This document shows, one piece after another, positions 1-10,434 of a stretch of DNA of 64,000 bases (positions are counted from its first letter, which is position 1; each line of letters begins with the position of its first letter). Origin of the DNA: Chloranthus sessilifolius. Its lineage: Eukaryota > Streptophyta > Magnoliopsida > Chloranthales > Chloranthaceae. The position numbers and the translations under genes are program-made. The notes under the pieces are model-generated. The model was not told where the DNA came from and did not search any database. It saw nothing but the letters and a program-made list of their open reading frames with translations. The stretch covers positions 88,233,184 through 88,297,183 of the forward strand of contig CM037596.1 of assembly GCA_021018995.1 (NCBI GenBank), given 5' to 3'.

Positions 1-1688
1 CTTCTGGTAATGGCAATAGATTAGGTTCATGTGTGAATTTTCATTGCTCTACTGCCTTTAATCTCCTTTCTAACTCATGAATTGATATGGTGGGGACTGG
101 ACGATCCTCAGTGGGTGCTTCTTCTCCATGTAACAATTCTGTAAAACTCTCTCTTGGTAACTCTGAGTTTTGATCAACTTCTACTACTTGGGTTGTGAGA
201 GTTTGCTTGGTGTTGGTTGTAGGCTGAGCAACAGGTTCTCTTATAGGTACATGGCTAGAAGTAGCTATTCCCATAGCCTGTTGATCAATTGCGAAAGGAG
301 TTTCTTCTAATCTTTTTAGAATTGGGCTCATAGGGTCTGCTTCTGTAATGATTGGCAGTCTGTCTGCCTCTATTGAAGGGGGCATAGCAGGCCCTACGGG
401 TGAGTCCAAAGAAAGGTCATACAGACTAACTTGGTTTGCAATTGAGGTTCTTAATTCGGTTATTCCTTCGGATATCAGAAAGCTTGTTTCTGCTCTCTTT
501 TGAGGTGGAGTAATCACACCTTCTAAAACTGCATCTTCTGGCCCCACAAATTTTGCTGTCTGTACTAAATTGGTCTCCTCTCTTTCCTCATGAATTTGAG
601 AGACTTGTGATATAGAGGGGATACTTTTGGTGCAAGGAGCTAAGGGGATTCTCTTCTTATTTTTAGCACCTAAAGCTCTCTTATAGGCTAAAACTATTAA
701 GCCTTCCTCTGGTCTTGGTAAAGTTTTTTTTTTGGGGTCTATACTACCCCACATTCATCAGCAGGTTTGTAATAAGTCCTCTAAATGGCAGGGGCAACTT
801 TTTCTTCTGATATTTTTCTTGACTCAAGTTCTCCCTCACAACAGTGATTACCTCAAAAAGGTAGGAGGGCACATTGAACCAATAGCGATTTGCCATTAAG
901 TATAATGCTTTAGCAAATAATGCTCTTCTCTGGGTTCCATGTCCCGTGAGATGAATAGTTTTATGGATAAATACATCGAAAAAGTGGAGTGATAAGTTCC
1001 TTGCTTCTAGATCCTTTCGAAGAAAACATGACCTGTCCCGTGGAGTGTTTCCTAATAATTCTGTTGCCATTTGGGGGAAATAAGGGAGGGTATTTAATGG
1101 CATCCTCAAAAGGTTGACTTCAGGGTTATCCTGGGACAATTGTGGTATCTCTAGGGGTGCATTCATAACCTTGGCGACCATTTCTTTTAAAATTTTGACG
1201 GGAAGTCCATCAATACTAGTGGAGAGGGTAGGGGGTAGTCCTTAGCTACATTTGGTCATATTTTTGTAAAACAGCCTCACCAATCTAGGATAGACTGGTG
1301 TGACTCCTGGCTCTAAGAAATAGGTTAGCCCAACATCTTTAAAGTATTTAATAGCTTCTCCACCCATTCCTAATTTTTCTAAGGATTCAACATCCACTGC
1401 AAATTCAACTCCCACAATATGATGCTTCATTGAATTAGGGACTTTATCTACTGGCATAACAATGGATGCTGACTTCTTTCCTTTATCTAATTTTAATTCT
1501 TTTTTAGGGACAAACACAGACTCTGTCCCAGTTATGGCTTTAGTAGTTTCGCTGATTACTACCTCGAAAGACTTGGGTTTCTTCTTAGGTGGGTCTGCTG
1601 CTTTTGATTTGTCCTTAAGGGCAGCAGACCGTGCGATATAGTGAATGATTGGGGTGTTATCAGAATCATTACCTTCTTCTTCTTCCAC
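1..1688 (-). pseudogene. Third ORF of Athila-type element 1 (envelope-position ORF), remnant
   Basis: The coding remnant lies downstream of gag on the minus strand, where Athila elements carry an extra ORF after pol. The N-terminal part has an acidic start, a Lys/Pro-rich basic patch (PPKKKPK) that could be a nuclear localisation signal, and a short conserved block, VYPRLVRLFYKNM. The middle part resembles the 'putative plant transposon protein' domain seen in plant Athila/Tat proteins. The C-terminal part is low-complexity, rich in Pro, Glu and Thr. The same architecture recurs at 49.5-51.95 kb in the inner Athila element (block RMVKLWYQNL), which supports it as a real element protein. I see no clear membrane segment, so an envelope function is not shown. 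It is broken, with about three breaks, and its end lies past the window edge. Confidence 0.6.
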
Positions 1689-2222
1689 TTCTTCCCTTTG
1701 TCATTTTCCTGTTTCATTCGTCATACCTCCACTCGCTTTTCTGCAAATATTAGCATTACACCATTAATTAAACTTAAATTTCATGTATTGAATAAAATCT
1801 CTTGCATAAACCCTTCCATTTCACAATTAAAATTATCACCTTACCTTTTTAAAGATTGAAACCCTAATTTATAATTGTAGAATAAAACATGTGTAGGATT
1901 CTTCAGAATCAAACAGAGGAAGTAAGGGGTTGTAAGAAAATAAATGGTTAGATTGGGTGGAAGAACGGTTAAGATTACAGACAATTTGAAAAAGAGAGGA
2001 AAGGTAGGAGGAGAAAACTTGAAAGGTTTTTTAAAATGGGGTCGACATATCCTTTTTACAAATATGTAGGTCCCGTCTTCAGTGATGACTTGATCTAATC
2101 CAACAGGCAGGATTAGAGAGAGAATGGGGAAAAGAAAAGAAAAAATAAAATCTAAATGAGTCAAGGAGAACTTAGAGAATTTCCTAGTTTCCTTGTTGAT
2201 GAATTACAGCAAAGAAGATGGG

Positions 2223-2232
2223 TATTTATATA
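2223..2232 (-). promoter_or_regulatory. TATA box of a candidate internal promoter before the third ORF (element 1)
   Basis: Read on the minus strand the site is TATATAAATA. It is followed by several hundred bases without a long frame, leading to the third ORF that starts near 1688. Upstream, at about 2.6-3.3 kb, is a dense cluster of a short repeated motif. The inner Athila element has the same arrangement (TATA at 52309-52317, motif cluster just upstream, third ORF downstream). Promoter function is inferred. Confidence 0.4.
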
Positions 2233-2599
2233 TTTGCATTGATCCAAGTGCCTTGAGTTGCAGCCAATAAGAGAAGAGGACTTGATTTCAGTTTATGCTA
2301 CTCCATGTGTTTAGCATTCTAGCCAATCAGAGAGAAGAGAGAGATCAATTCAGTTATACACAGCTGAAATGATTTGCTTCCCGCTAAGAGTTGCTCCATT
2401 GAGTTTGAAAAATAGTTTGCATGTGGGCAGAGTTCTTTTGTTCTTTGGAGTTCTCAAGAATACCCCTGTCGTCCACTGGAAATTGTTGATGGAATCCCAA
2501 GATAACTCCAACTGTAGCTATTACCAAAACAGTCCTCACATAATTGCTCAAGGCAATTTAGACTTGATGGAGCCTGAGCTGAACAACTGAAATGTATTT

Positions 2600-3300
2600 G
2601 GAGCTTCAGCACTAATGATTCGAGTGGTTGAAGAACTCGAATGGATGGTGGCTAGAGGCCTTGAACTGCTTGATTTATGACTGAAGATTGATGGACGCTC
2701 ATGGGATCCGAGTTGGAGTAGACATCGACAGGTTGCTGAAGCTTGAAGCAATCCACTCGATAGGTTGGACTAGAGTTCTGAAATGAACCTTGACAAGTTC
2801 GATGGCTGAAGCAGTGCCCTATTCGAGAGGTTGAAGGAGCCAACTGAAGCTTACATGTCGAGAGGTTGGGAGCTGGACTGCTCGATAGGATGTCTGAAGG
2901 TGGAGCTGCAATTCGTGAGGATAAAGGCTCCAAGTCGACAGGTGTTCTGAAGTTGCTGCTCCTTTCATTCGATAGGATGGCTGGAGATTGCTTTAGAAGC
3001 TTGATTTGTTTGAGAGGTTGGGTTGAGGATTCGATAGGTTGGCTGAAGCTGTGAGGGATCCACTAGAGAGGATGGGAGGAGATTGCACTAGCTAGTATTT
3101 CGAGAGGTTCTGTAGGATGGGAGCTATTTTACAGCTATCTATTTGGGAGGATGAAAGTACCCAGTCGACAGGTTGAGTACCCCTTGAATTTGAGAGGTTG
3201 GTGGGTTGCTGGAATGATCCTCTTAACAGGTTACTTTGGGAGCTGATCTGCTCGATACTTTTAAGCCTCGAAAGCACCACTTCAACAGGTTGGTCCCCAT
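2600..3300 (-). repeat. Cluster of about 15 copies of a CGA-AGGTTG motif
   Basis: Degenerate copies of TCGATAGGTTGG, TCGAGAGGTTGG and TCGACAGGTTG occur on the plus strand every 30-60 bases, for example near 2757, 2828, 2860, 2880, 2935, 2970, 3015, 3032, 3099, 3165 and 3191. Spacers are unrelated to one another, so this is not a simple tandem array. It lies upstream (minus strand) of the TATA box at 2223-2232. It resembles the motif clusters in the other LTRs of this window, although each family has its own motif. Confidence 0.65.
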
Positions 3301-4480
3301 AACTTCAATTGTTCATGGGGTAGCAGGCCTGCATCTTTTAGCTGGTGAATATAGGTGCAAAAACAATTCAAGTTCTTCCAGCTACAGGTCAGCATGGACC
3401 CATTTATGGTGCACACAGCTGAAGGTGTTTGAAGCCTCTTCTTTATCACAACTGCTTGAATTTGTAATGGATGAATCTACTAATGCTTTCATGGGTGCCA
3501 CTGGTGGTCTTGGTGAACCACATGGCTGCATGCTTTAGTGTGCACTAGATGTTGGGCTGCTTGGATGGATAATTTCTTAGTGTGCACACAACTAATTATG
3601 CTACTGTTATGCTCCAATGTGCAACTGCTGCTATGGCTTGGACTTGTATGCCGAAGTGCTGCAGCTTAAGGTGTAAGCTGCTCAAATGCATAAAACTGAA
3701 GCTTACTACTATTGCAACCAAGTTTGTTCCAGTGAGCTGCTAAATGGATAGCTATTGTGCACACCAAGTATTCTACTATGCAGCTGCTGTAGGTGGTGAT
3801 CCACATAATTGTATTCAACTGCTGATGTGAATTGAAACACTTGGTTGCTCAAATCTGAAATGCAGCTGCTGAAAGTGAACCTCATGGCATCTCCAATATG
3901 CATAGAGCTGAAGTTATTCAATTCCACATTGTTGTAGTTTCTCTTCATCTCAAGGACACAATAAGCTTCTGTTTTGCTTCCGCAGCAACAGGCCATGGCC
4001 CCACTTGTTTCAACTCTCTTGCGTGTCTCTAATTCTCCTATGCTTGGCACTTTTAACTGAAAAACTGCACTAAAGATACAAATTCTTCCTAACTGCAAAA
4101 TAATATTAACAAGCAGTTATTAGTTACTCTAAGTACTAACAAAAGCTAGGTGTAAAGGATATAAAATGGTATAAATCAGTGACTAACAATGACTTGTTGA
4201 GCCGGCCATTACTGAGTTTTAACCTAGAATCGTAAGTTGATTCTAGCCTTCAGTGAATAAAAATCGTAATCGCTGCATTTCAAACTACGAATAATTGTAA
4301 ATCCATACGATTGTCCACTTATAATATACAGTAGGTATAAATTATGATCTATCATTTTTTTTTTGAATAAAATGGGTCGTATTATAATACCTATATTAAC
4401 TAAGAAAAGATATAATTTATATAATTTACACATGGTGCTACGGATGATTCGGTAGCTCGACAATCCATGAGGTTCTTTTA
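3301..4480. other. Non-coding stretch of element 1, function unknown
   Basis: No convincing coding sequence is visible on either strand. The left part is rich in CAGCTGC/GCAGCTG-like words and the right part (about 4200-4470) is AT-rich. That right part has several words of the type AATCGTAA, ACGATT and ACGAATAATTG that resemble the motif near 63.7-63.84 kb. It joins the 3' end of gag at about 4480. It is probably a continuation of the promoter-like region, but this is only positional inference. Confidence 0.35.
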
Positions 4481-5946
4481 ACTAATATTATGGGGAGCAG
4501 CTGTCTCCCCCAGGAAAGCTTGGCCTTTAGGATTATTTACTGGCTGCGTAGGTAATTGGCCACTTTCTCTGCTTACCACCTGCTAAGCTAGTTGTCCAAT
4601 CTGGCTTTCCAGCTTTGTGATGGACTGAGTATGTGAATAATGGGTTTGAGAGAATTGAGCAAGTTGGTGCAAATCTTTTGAATGCTGGTGCGACTACTAT
4701 TGCAAAATTTGAAGGACCTGAATAATCATAGCATCAGACATATTGCTCCGTAGTCCAATCTGGGGTTATGCCACCTATATTTGGGGTCTTTGGTGGAAAA
4801 CTTGGGTCTGAGGAAATCGAAACAACGCAGCTATTAGTGTTAATTGTGCTCCCACAGTGGAACCGTAGTTAAATCCTAGATGATTTCTCTATGACGGGTT
4901 GTAGGTATTCTCGTAATTTCTCCTCTGAAAAGCCATTACTTATTCCGTTTCCAACATCTCTTGGTATTGTGGCGCAACAGGGTTTCAGTATATGTGTGAG
5001 TCTAACAATTAGAATGGTTTGTTGTGGGTCTATCCCGGGTGTTTGGGATGGAATTTATGAGTGTGACAATTTTCTGCTCAAGGGCTTAAACTTTTGCACT
5101 CATGTCATCCTCGACTTTGACTTTGTCCTTATTGATCTCATAAACCCCTCCTCTTGCGAGCGGGTATGACGAGCAATATCTGGATCAGTTTGCAACAAAA
5201 CCTATTTTTGCTCTGAAGTGTTGCCACTTTCTCAAATAGATTTCAGGTCTCCTGGCTGTTTTGAGCCATAAAGGCTCCTCCACTTACGGCATCGACTGTG
5301 GACTGGTTAGTCTCAGTCAAACCTTGGTAGAAACTTTATGCTATAGACTAATTTGGCACCTTATTATGAGGGTATTTTCGTAGCAAATCCTTCATCTGTT
5401 GCCAACTCTCATGAAATAATTCTCTGAGCTTTTGCTTGAAGCTTTGGATTGCTTGGTGAATTTGGTTTGTTCTACCTATCGAAAAGTATTCGCCCAAAAA
5501 TTTAGACTGTAAATCCTCCCAAGTAGTTATACTTCAGGCCGATAGTGAAACTAACCATACCTTCGCCCTATCATTGAGAGAGAAAGGGACAGACGCAGTC
5601 TAATGACTTCTTTATTGGTTGTGATCTGCAGCACTGTGCAAAGTTCTATGAAGTCCCTCAGATGTTGGTAGGGATCTTCCCTATCAAGCCCGTGAAAAGT
5701 AGGAAGAGTTTGAGGTGTGTGGGGCTTGATTTCATAGTTTTGACCTTCAGCTGCCTCAGGTATAACTATACACGAGGGCTCGGTCAAAGCTATAGGGCTG
5801 AAATGCGCTTCAATTGAAAGCTCGTCAGCCATGGTTTGAGGATTTCTTGCAAAGGATCGGTTTAATGCGAGTCTGCGCAAGAGAGTCCGCTCAATTTCTA
5901 GGTCGTATTCAAAATAGTCTAAACTCCTAGACTGGGTATGATTCAT
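4480..5946 (-). pseudogene. Gag remnant of Athila-type element 1
   Basis: Gag forms the capsid of the retrotransposon particle. Near the N-terminus, at about 5.65-5.75 kb, the minus strand carries the Athila/Tat capsid signature YEIKPHTPQTLPTFHGL followed by EDPYQHLRDF. It matches residue for residue, with conservative changes, the same block in the inner Athila element near 57.8 kb. Toward 4.5-4.75 kb the frame resembles the C-terminal gag tail of Athila proteins, with repeated 'LESQIGQLA'-like text and a Pro/Asn-rich end. The start at 5946 fits its place about 280 bases after the primer site. It is broken, with several breaks. No zinc knuckle was recognised, which is usual for this lineage. 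Confidence 0.65.
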
Positions 5947-6222
5947 ACACCAGGAATATAAATTTTATTTTTGTATATATATATTTTTATATAATTTTTA
6001 TTTTAGAAGAGCAGGGAGATAGAATAAATCTAAGCCTCTGGCTTCTCTAATCAGGGGAAGTTGAAACCTTGAATTGCTTATTCCGAATAAACCTGCAAAA
6101 GAGTAAGAAGTGATCAAAGAAAAAAATTAGAAATATAAATAAATATAAAATGAGAAAAATAAATATTGGTTTCTAAAAGAATAGAAATATTAGATAAAAA
6201 ATAGAAATAAAGATAAATTTCG

Positions 6223-6242
6223 CTTCCCTAGCAGCGATGCCA
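6223..6242 (-). other. Primer binding site of element 1
   Basis: On the minus strand the site reads TGGCATCGCTGCTAGGGAAG, a diverged form of the TGGCGCCGTTGCCGGGGA-type primer site (tRNA-Asp class) common in Athila/Tat elements. It lies about 12 bases inside the presumed LTR border and upstream of gag, as expected. Confidence 0.55.
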
Positions 6243-6254
6243 AAAACTTAATCG

Positions 6255-6900
6255 TGCTTATTATGTGTATTAAAATTATGTTAAATTCAAGTCTTAACCT
6301 ATTGTAAGCGCATAATGGAAATTATAGTACTAGCATAGGATCGTTCCCACGAGGATGTTTATTTATCTAATTACTTTTTATTTATATCTTCTATTTAAAT
6401 CTTTATTTTAAAAACTTTTATTTATTTTTAAGATCTAATCTACGGGAGAAATATGAATAAAAGAATGATTTCTTAAACTAAAGTGCATAAAATAAATCTA
6501 AATCCTCCTTCTTTTGATTGAGGTCGTCAATCTCAATCTTCAGCTATCGGATATTATGAACTTAAACAATACCGTTATACCGTATTACAGTCTTCTGAAA
6601 TTTGGGCATCAATCAAAAACAAAAATTTCTTCACACAGATTTAATCTAATCAACAATTTCCTAAAATCTGAGCGTCAATCAAACCTTAGAAAACTGAAGA
6701 TGAAAAAGTAAATATCGTTACACTAATCTACAAATCTCAACCTGAGTCGTCAATTCAAATTAAAACATGGAAGTGTTTACAAAGCATGTAAATAAAGTAA
6801 ATAAAATCTAAACTAGAAAGCAAATAAATATATCTTTCACCCCTCAACCACAGTCTTTAATTGTTTATGAGAAACTAAGATATCTACACTAATCTTCAAA
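6255..6900 (-). repeat. Partial 5' LTR of element 1
   Basis: The presumed LTR begins (plus strand) with TGCTTATTATG next to the primer site. It is AT-rich and non-coding. It carries spaced copies of a GTCAATC/GCATCAATC word near 6527, 6609, 6672 and 6748. The right limit is set by the start of pararetrovirus-like coding text near 6.9 kb. The partner LTR is outside the window, so the borders cannot be confirmed. Confidence 0.4.
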
Positions 6901-6904
6901 ACAC

Positions 6905-8570
6905 TTTAAGGGCCTAGAAAGATAAAACACTGTGGAACTGATGAAATCAATACCGATGACATCTGTATCTTACAAGAAAATATTGAATATAATTATCAAG
7001 AATACTTGAATGTAAAGGAAATTATTGAGTATTGGCAAAACTTATATCTGGATGAAACCCTTCCAGTGGAAGATAGAAATCATATAATATTACAAATCAC
7101 AGAGGTCTCTCAAAAAAATGAACCTCTTTTAACATACTTTTAAAATCAGGAATTAAATGAAGAATCTGAAGCTGATACAATGAATATCACTTCTGATCAA
7201 TCAGATACCTCTTCAACTCTTAGTGAGTCACAAACTCCTATGACTCCAAGAAAAAGAAAAGCTGAAGAACCATTAGAAGAATATTTAAAATATCATATTC
7301 ATATGAATGATGGTAGTTCTACATCAGGAATTAAAGATGAGGAAATTCCAATTCCAACAAATAATAGAAGAGACGATTTGAACAAACAAAACGTAGCTCA
7401 AGGTGGAACATATCTGGATTTAACAAATGTTCCTTTTAAAGATCAAGAAAAGGTAATTGACGATTGGGCACAATCCATGTCCATAGTAATTACAAACCAA
7501 AAAGCAACTTGGTCAAAAGAAAGATTCCTTGACTATATTGCAGCAACACTTCAAGGAGATGTTTTGCAATGGTTAAAGCAATGGGAAAAATCCAATGATG
7601 GAAGAATGCAAAAAGCATCCTTATTAGGAAGTTTCAATAATCTTGATGATATCTTAAAACACTTTACGATAATCATTAAAGAACATCTTTGTGGATATAC
7701 AGGTGAATAAAACCTACAAGATGATGCGATATATATATTATCAAAATTAGAATTATGCAATATTTACCAATTTCAAGAATATTGCAATACTTTTAAAAAA
7801 TTTTACTATCAATCGGAACCCCCAATTAATATATCATGGTTAGAACAATTCTACCATAAACTTCCGGCACCATGGGATGAATTAGCCATCAAAGGCTATC
7901 CCGATTTTATTAGTAAATTATCTAAACAAGATACCTTAGGACTTAGAACATCTTTTGTCCTAAGATTAATAGCAGATAGATGTTTAGAAATAAAAGCTAA
8001 GAAACAAGTTCAGAATCAAATCACGAACTCTAGTTTTGGACATAAATGCTGTGATAAAATCTTTCAAGAAAATTGGAAAATAGGATGCAATATCCCTAAG
8101 CAAAAGGGATATAAGAAAGGTTTTAAGAAGAAAAAATTCAAATGGAAACCATGGAACAAAAGAAAAAGGTTTGTTAAAAATAAAAAATATATTAAAAAGA
8201 AAAAGCAAATTGAGAAAACAGATAAAACAACTACGGCAAAAAAGAAATGTTGATATTTTATTTGCAATGAAGAAGGACATTATGCTCCTCAATGTCCAAA
8301 ACGAGAAAAAAATACAACAAAAATGATTAAATATTTAGATGAAGAAGATCTAGATGTTTATTTTGGTGAAGAAATTTCAAGTGATGATAATAGTATCATC
8401 TATGAATTAGAATCCGAAACAGATTCTGATACTGACATAGATGGTTTATTTATGTTAAATGTCGTCGAAACCTCAGATAAAGAACATCAAATGATTACTT
8501 TAAAAGATGTAATAGGTAAAGAAATATCTTTCTCTCAAGAACAACTTCGAGAACTCGAGTTATAATAAAA
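6905..8570 (+). pseudogene. Pararetrovirus coat protein region with zinc finger, fossil
   Basis: The segment starts with an acidic region. A capsid-like core follows near 7.43-7.70 kb, with text such as DWAQSMSIVI, LQGDVLQWLKQWE and ILKHFTIIIKEHLCG. Next comes a Lys/Arg-rich tract at about 8.0-8.25 kb and a CCHC-type finger of the form C..C....H....C near 8.25-8.30 kb (NEEGHYAPQCP). It ends in a very acidic tail at about 8.33-8.46 kb. Basic tract, zinc finger and acidic tail together are the standard C-terminal layout of caulimovirid coat proteins, where the basic part and finger bind nucleic acid. It is a fossil. Assignment to the family is firm; the exact genus is inference. Confidence 0.8.
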
Positions 8571-8616
8571 ACTTAATAAAGAAGATATCTATAAAATCTC
8601 TCTATTAGATAAAATC

Positions 8617-9183
8617 TTGTCCAGAAGAATATTTGAAGCTTTTTCAGGAAACACTACTGCAAAAAGCACATCTAATCTTACAGCAGAAATAACACTTTTT
8701 GATAAAAAGAAAATCTTAAGATGGAAAAAGGATAGTCCAAAATTAAAATATATCCATATTGGTATATTACAAATATGTATAACTGGGTTATTCAGACATG
8801 GTATAGATACTCCTATACTAGCTGTAGTAATGGATAAAAGATTACTTAATCCTCTACAATCTTTGATTGGAGGAATTCAATCAAATTTGGCCTATGGAAT
8901 GGTTTGGTTTAAACTAAAACCAAATTATTTTATTTCGCTAGACGACCCAAATATTGAAGATACAATAAAAATTAAAATCCAAATCAAAGGATTAGAATTA
9001 AAAGAAGATTCACATAACTTAGCCATAACCTGGCAAACAGAACATGAATTAACATCAAAACCAATAATAAAAATGCATAAATTAGATAAGAATCTGATTG
9101 AAATATTTGAACCCAAACCATATGATTTAGAAATCCAACCACGATTAATAAACTTGAAAGATTTACAGATACCCAAACAATGA
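8617..9183 (+). pseudogene. Pararetrovirus movement protein (30K superfamily), fossil
   Basis: The segment resembles the core of caulimovirid movement proteins, which enlarge plasmodesmata so that virus can pass between cells. Around 8.78-8.94 kb the frame reads GLFRHGIDTPILAVVMDKRL, followed by a segment with LIGGIQSNLAYGMVWFKLKP. The 'RHG.DTPI' and 'D.R' blocks and the hydrophobic beta-strand pattern fit the 30K superfamily. It follows the coat protein and precedes the protease, as in solendo- and cavemoviruses. It is a fossil. Confidence 0.75.
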
Positions 9184-9228
9184 TTATTTGAAGATCTTTT
9201 AGAACAAAAACCAAAATCTCAAAACCAG

Positions 9229-9930
9229 ATGATTGAAATACAAGCTTCTGGCAATAATTTATATTTTAGAGATACAAGGACTGCCTCCTTTAATACTATA
9301 AAAGATGAATGGCTTCCTATAAAAACTATGGAGTCAAGAGCATCAACATCTAGTGCTCTCGAACCAACTCAAGACCAATCACATATTGCAGTAAAAAATA
9401 TACAAGTTCCTATCTTACCCGGAACACAAACTCATGAACTAAACACAGTTCAACTGTATCATTTTCAGTCAAAAAATGCTGAAATTTTATTTTCTCCTAG
9501 CTATGGAAAAAGACGATATACATACGTCTTAGGAAATTTTATGTTTCAAAATTATAAACCATATAATTTATGTGTCTTAATGGATACCGGAGCCACAATA
9601 AGTGCTTGCCGGTATAATGCTTTGCCTTCTGAAAAATGGGTTAACATTAAACATCCCATTAAAGTAAAAGGCATTGAAGGAAGAGAGACAATTATTAAGC
9701 TTAAGGCAAAAAATATTTCTATTTGGCTACATGACAAAAAATTCATTATTCCTAAAATTTTATGTTTTCCCAACATGCATGGCGATTTCTTGTTAGGAAA
9801 CAATTTCATTATTTTAGAGGGATTTGTCGGTTTTCAATGGAAAAGAAAATTTTAAATTTTCCAATGATTTTCAGTGACACAATTTTGTTGTCAAACATAG
9901 AAAAGTATCACATTTCCTTTCCTTTTCTAT
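9229..9930 (+). pseudogene. Pararetrovirus aspartic protease region, fossil
   Basis: The retropepsin motif LMDTGATISACR lies near 9.57-9.61 kb. Further on is the flap-to-C-terminal pattern FLLGNNFIILEGFVGFQW near 9.79-9.84 kb, a typical 'LLGNNFI' block of caulimovirid proteases. In this family the protease begins the polyprotein that continues into reverse transcriptase and RNase H. No such continuation is recognised before the Mutator-like terminal repeat at 9942. The upstream 100 residues show no known domain. It is a fossil. Confidence 0.8.
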
Positions 9931-9941
9931 GATTTTTTTTC

Positions 9942-10434
9942 GGGTTTTTTGCATATACCCCCCGTGTTATGCTAATATTATAAGAAACCCCCTGAGTTAT
10001 GGGTATTTATTCTGCAGCCCCTACTTTTGTTTTTGTGTTTTTGTTTCATATAACCCCCCGCTGTTAACTAGCCGTGAGTTAATGGACGGAAAGCCTATTT
10101 TGCCCTTAATGAAACTAATATTTTAAAAATACCACCATTTTAAAAGGCCCTTCATTCATCTATATTTACAAGTCATGCCATTAAAGTTTATCACCATTCT
10201 AAAAGGCCCTTCATTCACCTTTATTTACAAGTCATGCCATTATAATTTACCATTATTCTAAAAGGAGTACCTTTAAATCCACCCACAAAATCTTTGAGTT
10301 CACCCACGCTGAAACACATCGACTGCATTGAATCAAACGATGGAGATTTTTTATCGTCCCAATATTTCATGAGATCGATCTTTAGATCACGGGTGTACCA
10401 TCAGACGGTCAACTTTTTATTTCATGTGGTACAC
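9942..10434. repeat. Left terminal inverted repeat of the Mutator-like element
   Basis: Inverted partner of about 28351-28758. It contains a local tandem pair of about 62 bases (10136-10260) built on AAAAGGCCCTTCATTCA. It ends at the TACAC target duplication of element B (10430-10434). No coding content. Confidence 0.6.
10430..10434. other. Target site duplication of element B, left copy
   Basis: TACAC, identical to 27395-27399 beyond the third LTR. It shows that the outer LTRs at 10435 and 27394 are the true ends of one integrated unit. Confidence 0.75.

Larger units (their letters stand above)
1..6900 (-). mobile_element. Athila/Tat-type Ty3/gypsy LTR retrotransposon, partial (element 1)
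   Basis: This is an old LTR element read on the minus strand. Its 3' end lies beyond the left edge. Parts seen, from its 5' side: partial LTR from about 6255 rightward, a primer site at 6223-6242, gag at about 4.5-5.95 kb, a promoter-like and repeat-rich stretch at about 2.2-4.4 kb, and a third ORF at 1-1688. I recognise no pol part between gag and the third ORF, so the copy resembles the gag-bearing non-autonomous derivatives known in plants. The LTR passes into pararetrovirus-like sequence near 6.9 kb. The copy is broken, with at least five breaks in its coding parts. It is probably older than elements B and C. Lineage is inferred from the gag sequence, the primer-site type and the third ORF. 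Confidence 0.7.
6905..9930 (+). mobile_element. Endogenous plant pararetrovirus fragment (Caulimoviridae)
   Basis: A plus-strand viral fossil carries, in order, a coat protein region, a Lys-rich stretch with a CCHC zinc finger, a 30K-type movement protein and an aspartic protease. The order coat protein, movement protein, then protease fits the Solendovirus/Cavemovirus side of Caulimoviridae, where the first ORF carries coat and movement protein together. Badnaviruses, by contrast, put the movement protein first. No reverse transcriptase or RNase H part is recognised. Plant pararetroviruses do not integrate by their own enzyme, and I see no LTRs. It is broken, with about four to six breaks. 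The fragment abuts an Athila LTR on the left and a Mutator-like terminal repeat on the right. Age cannot be dated from the window, but it predates or accompanies both neighbours. Confidence 0.85.

Noticed and set aside
3709-4098. 129-codon minus-strand frame as a host exon
   Set aside because: No known motif, and it sits inside the non-coding stretch of element 1. Cys-rich patches come from CAGCTGC repeats.
7984-8292. Phe-rich minus-strand frames
   Set aside because: Shadows of the Lys-rich coat protein region of the pararetrovirus fossil.
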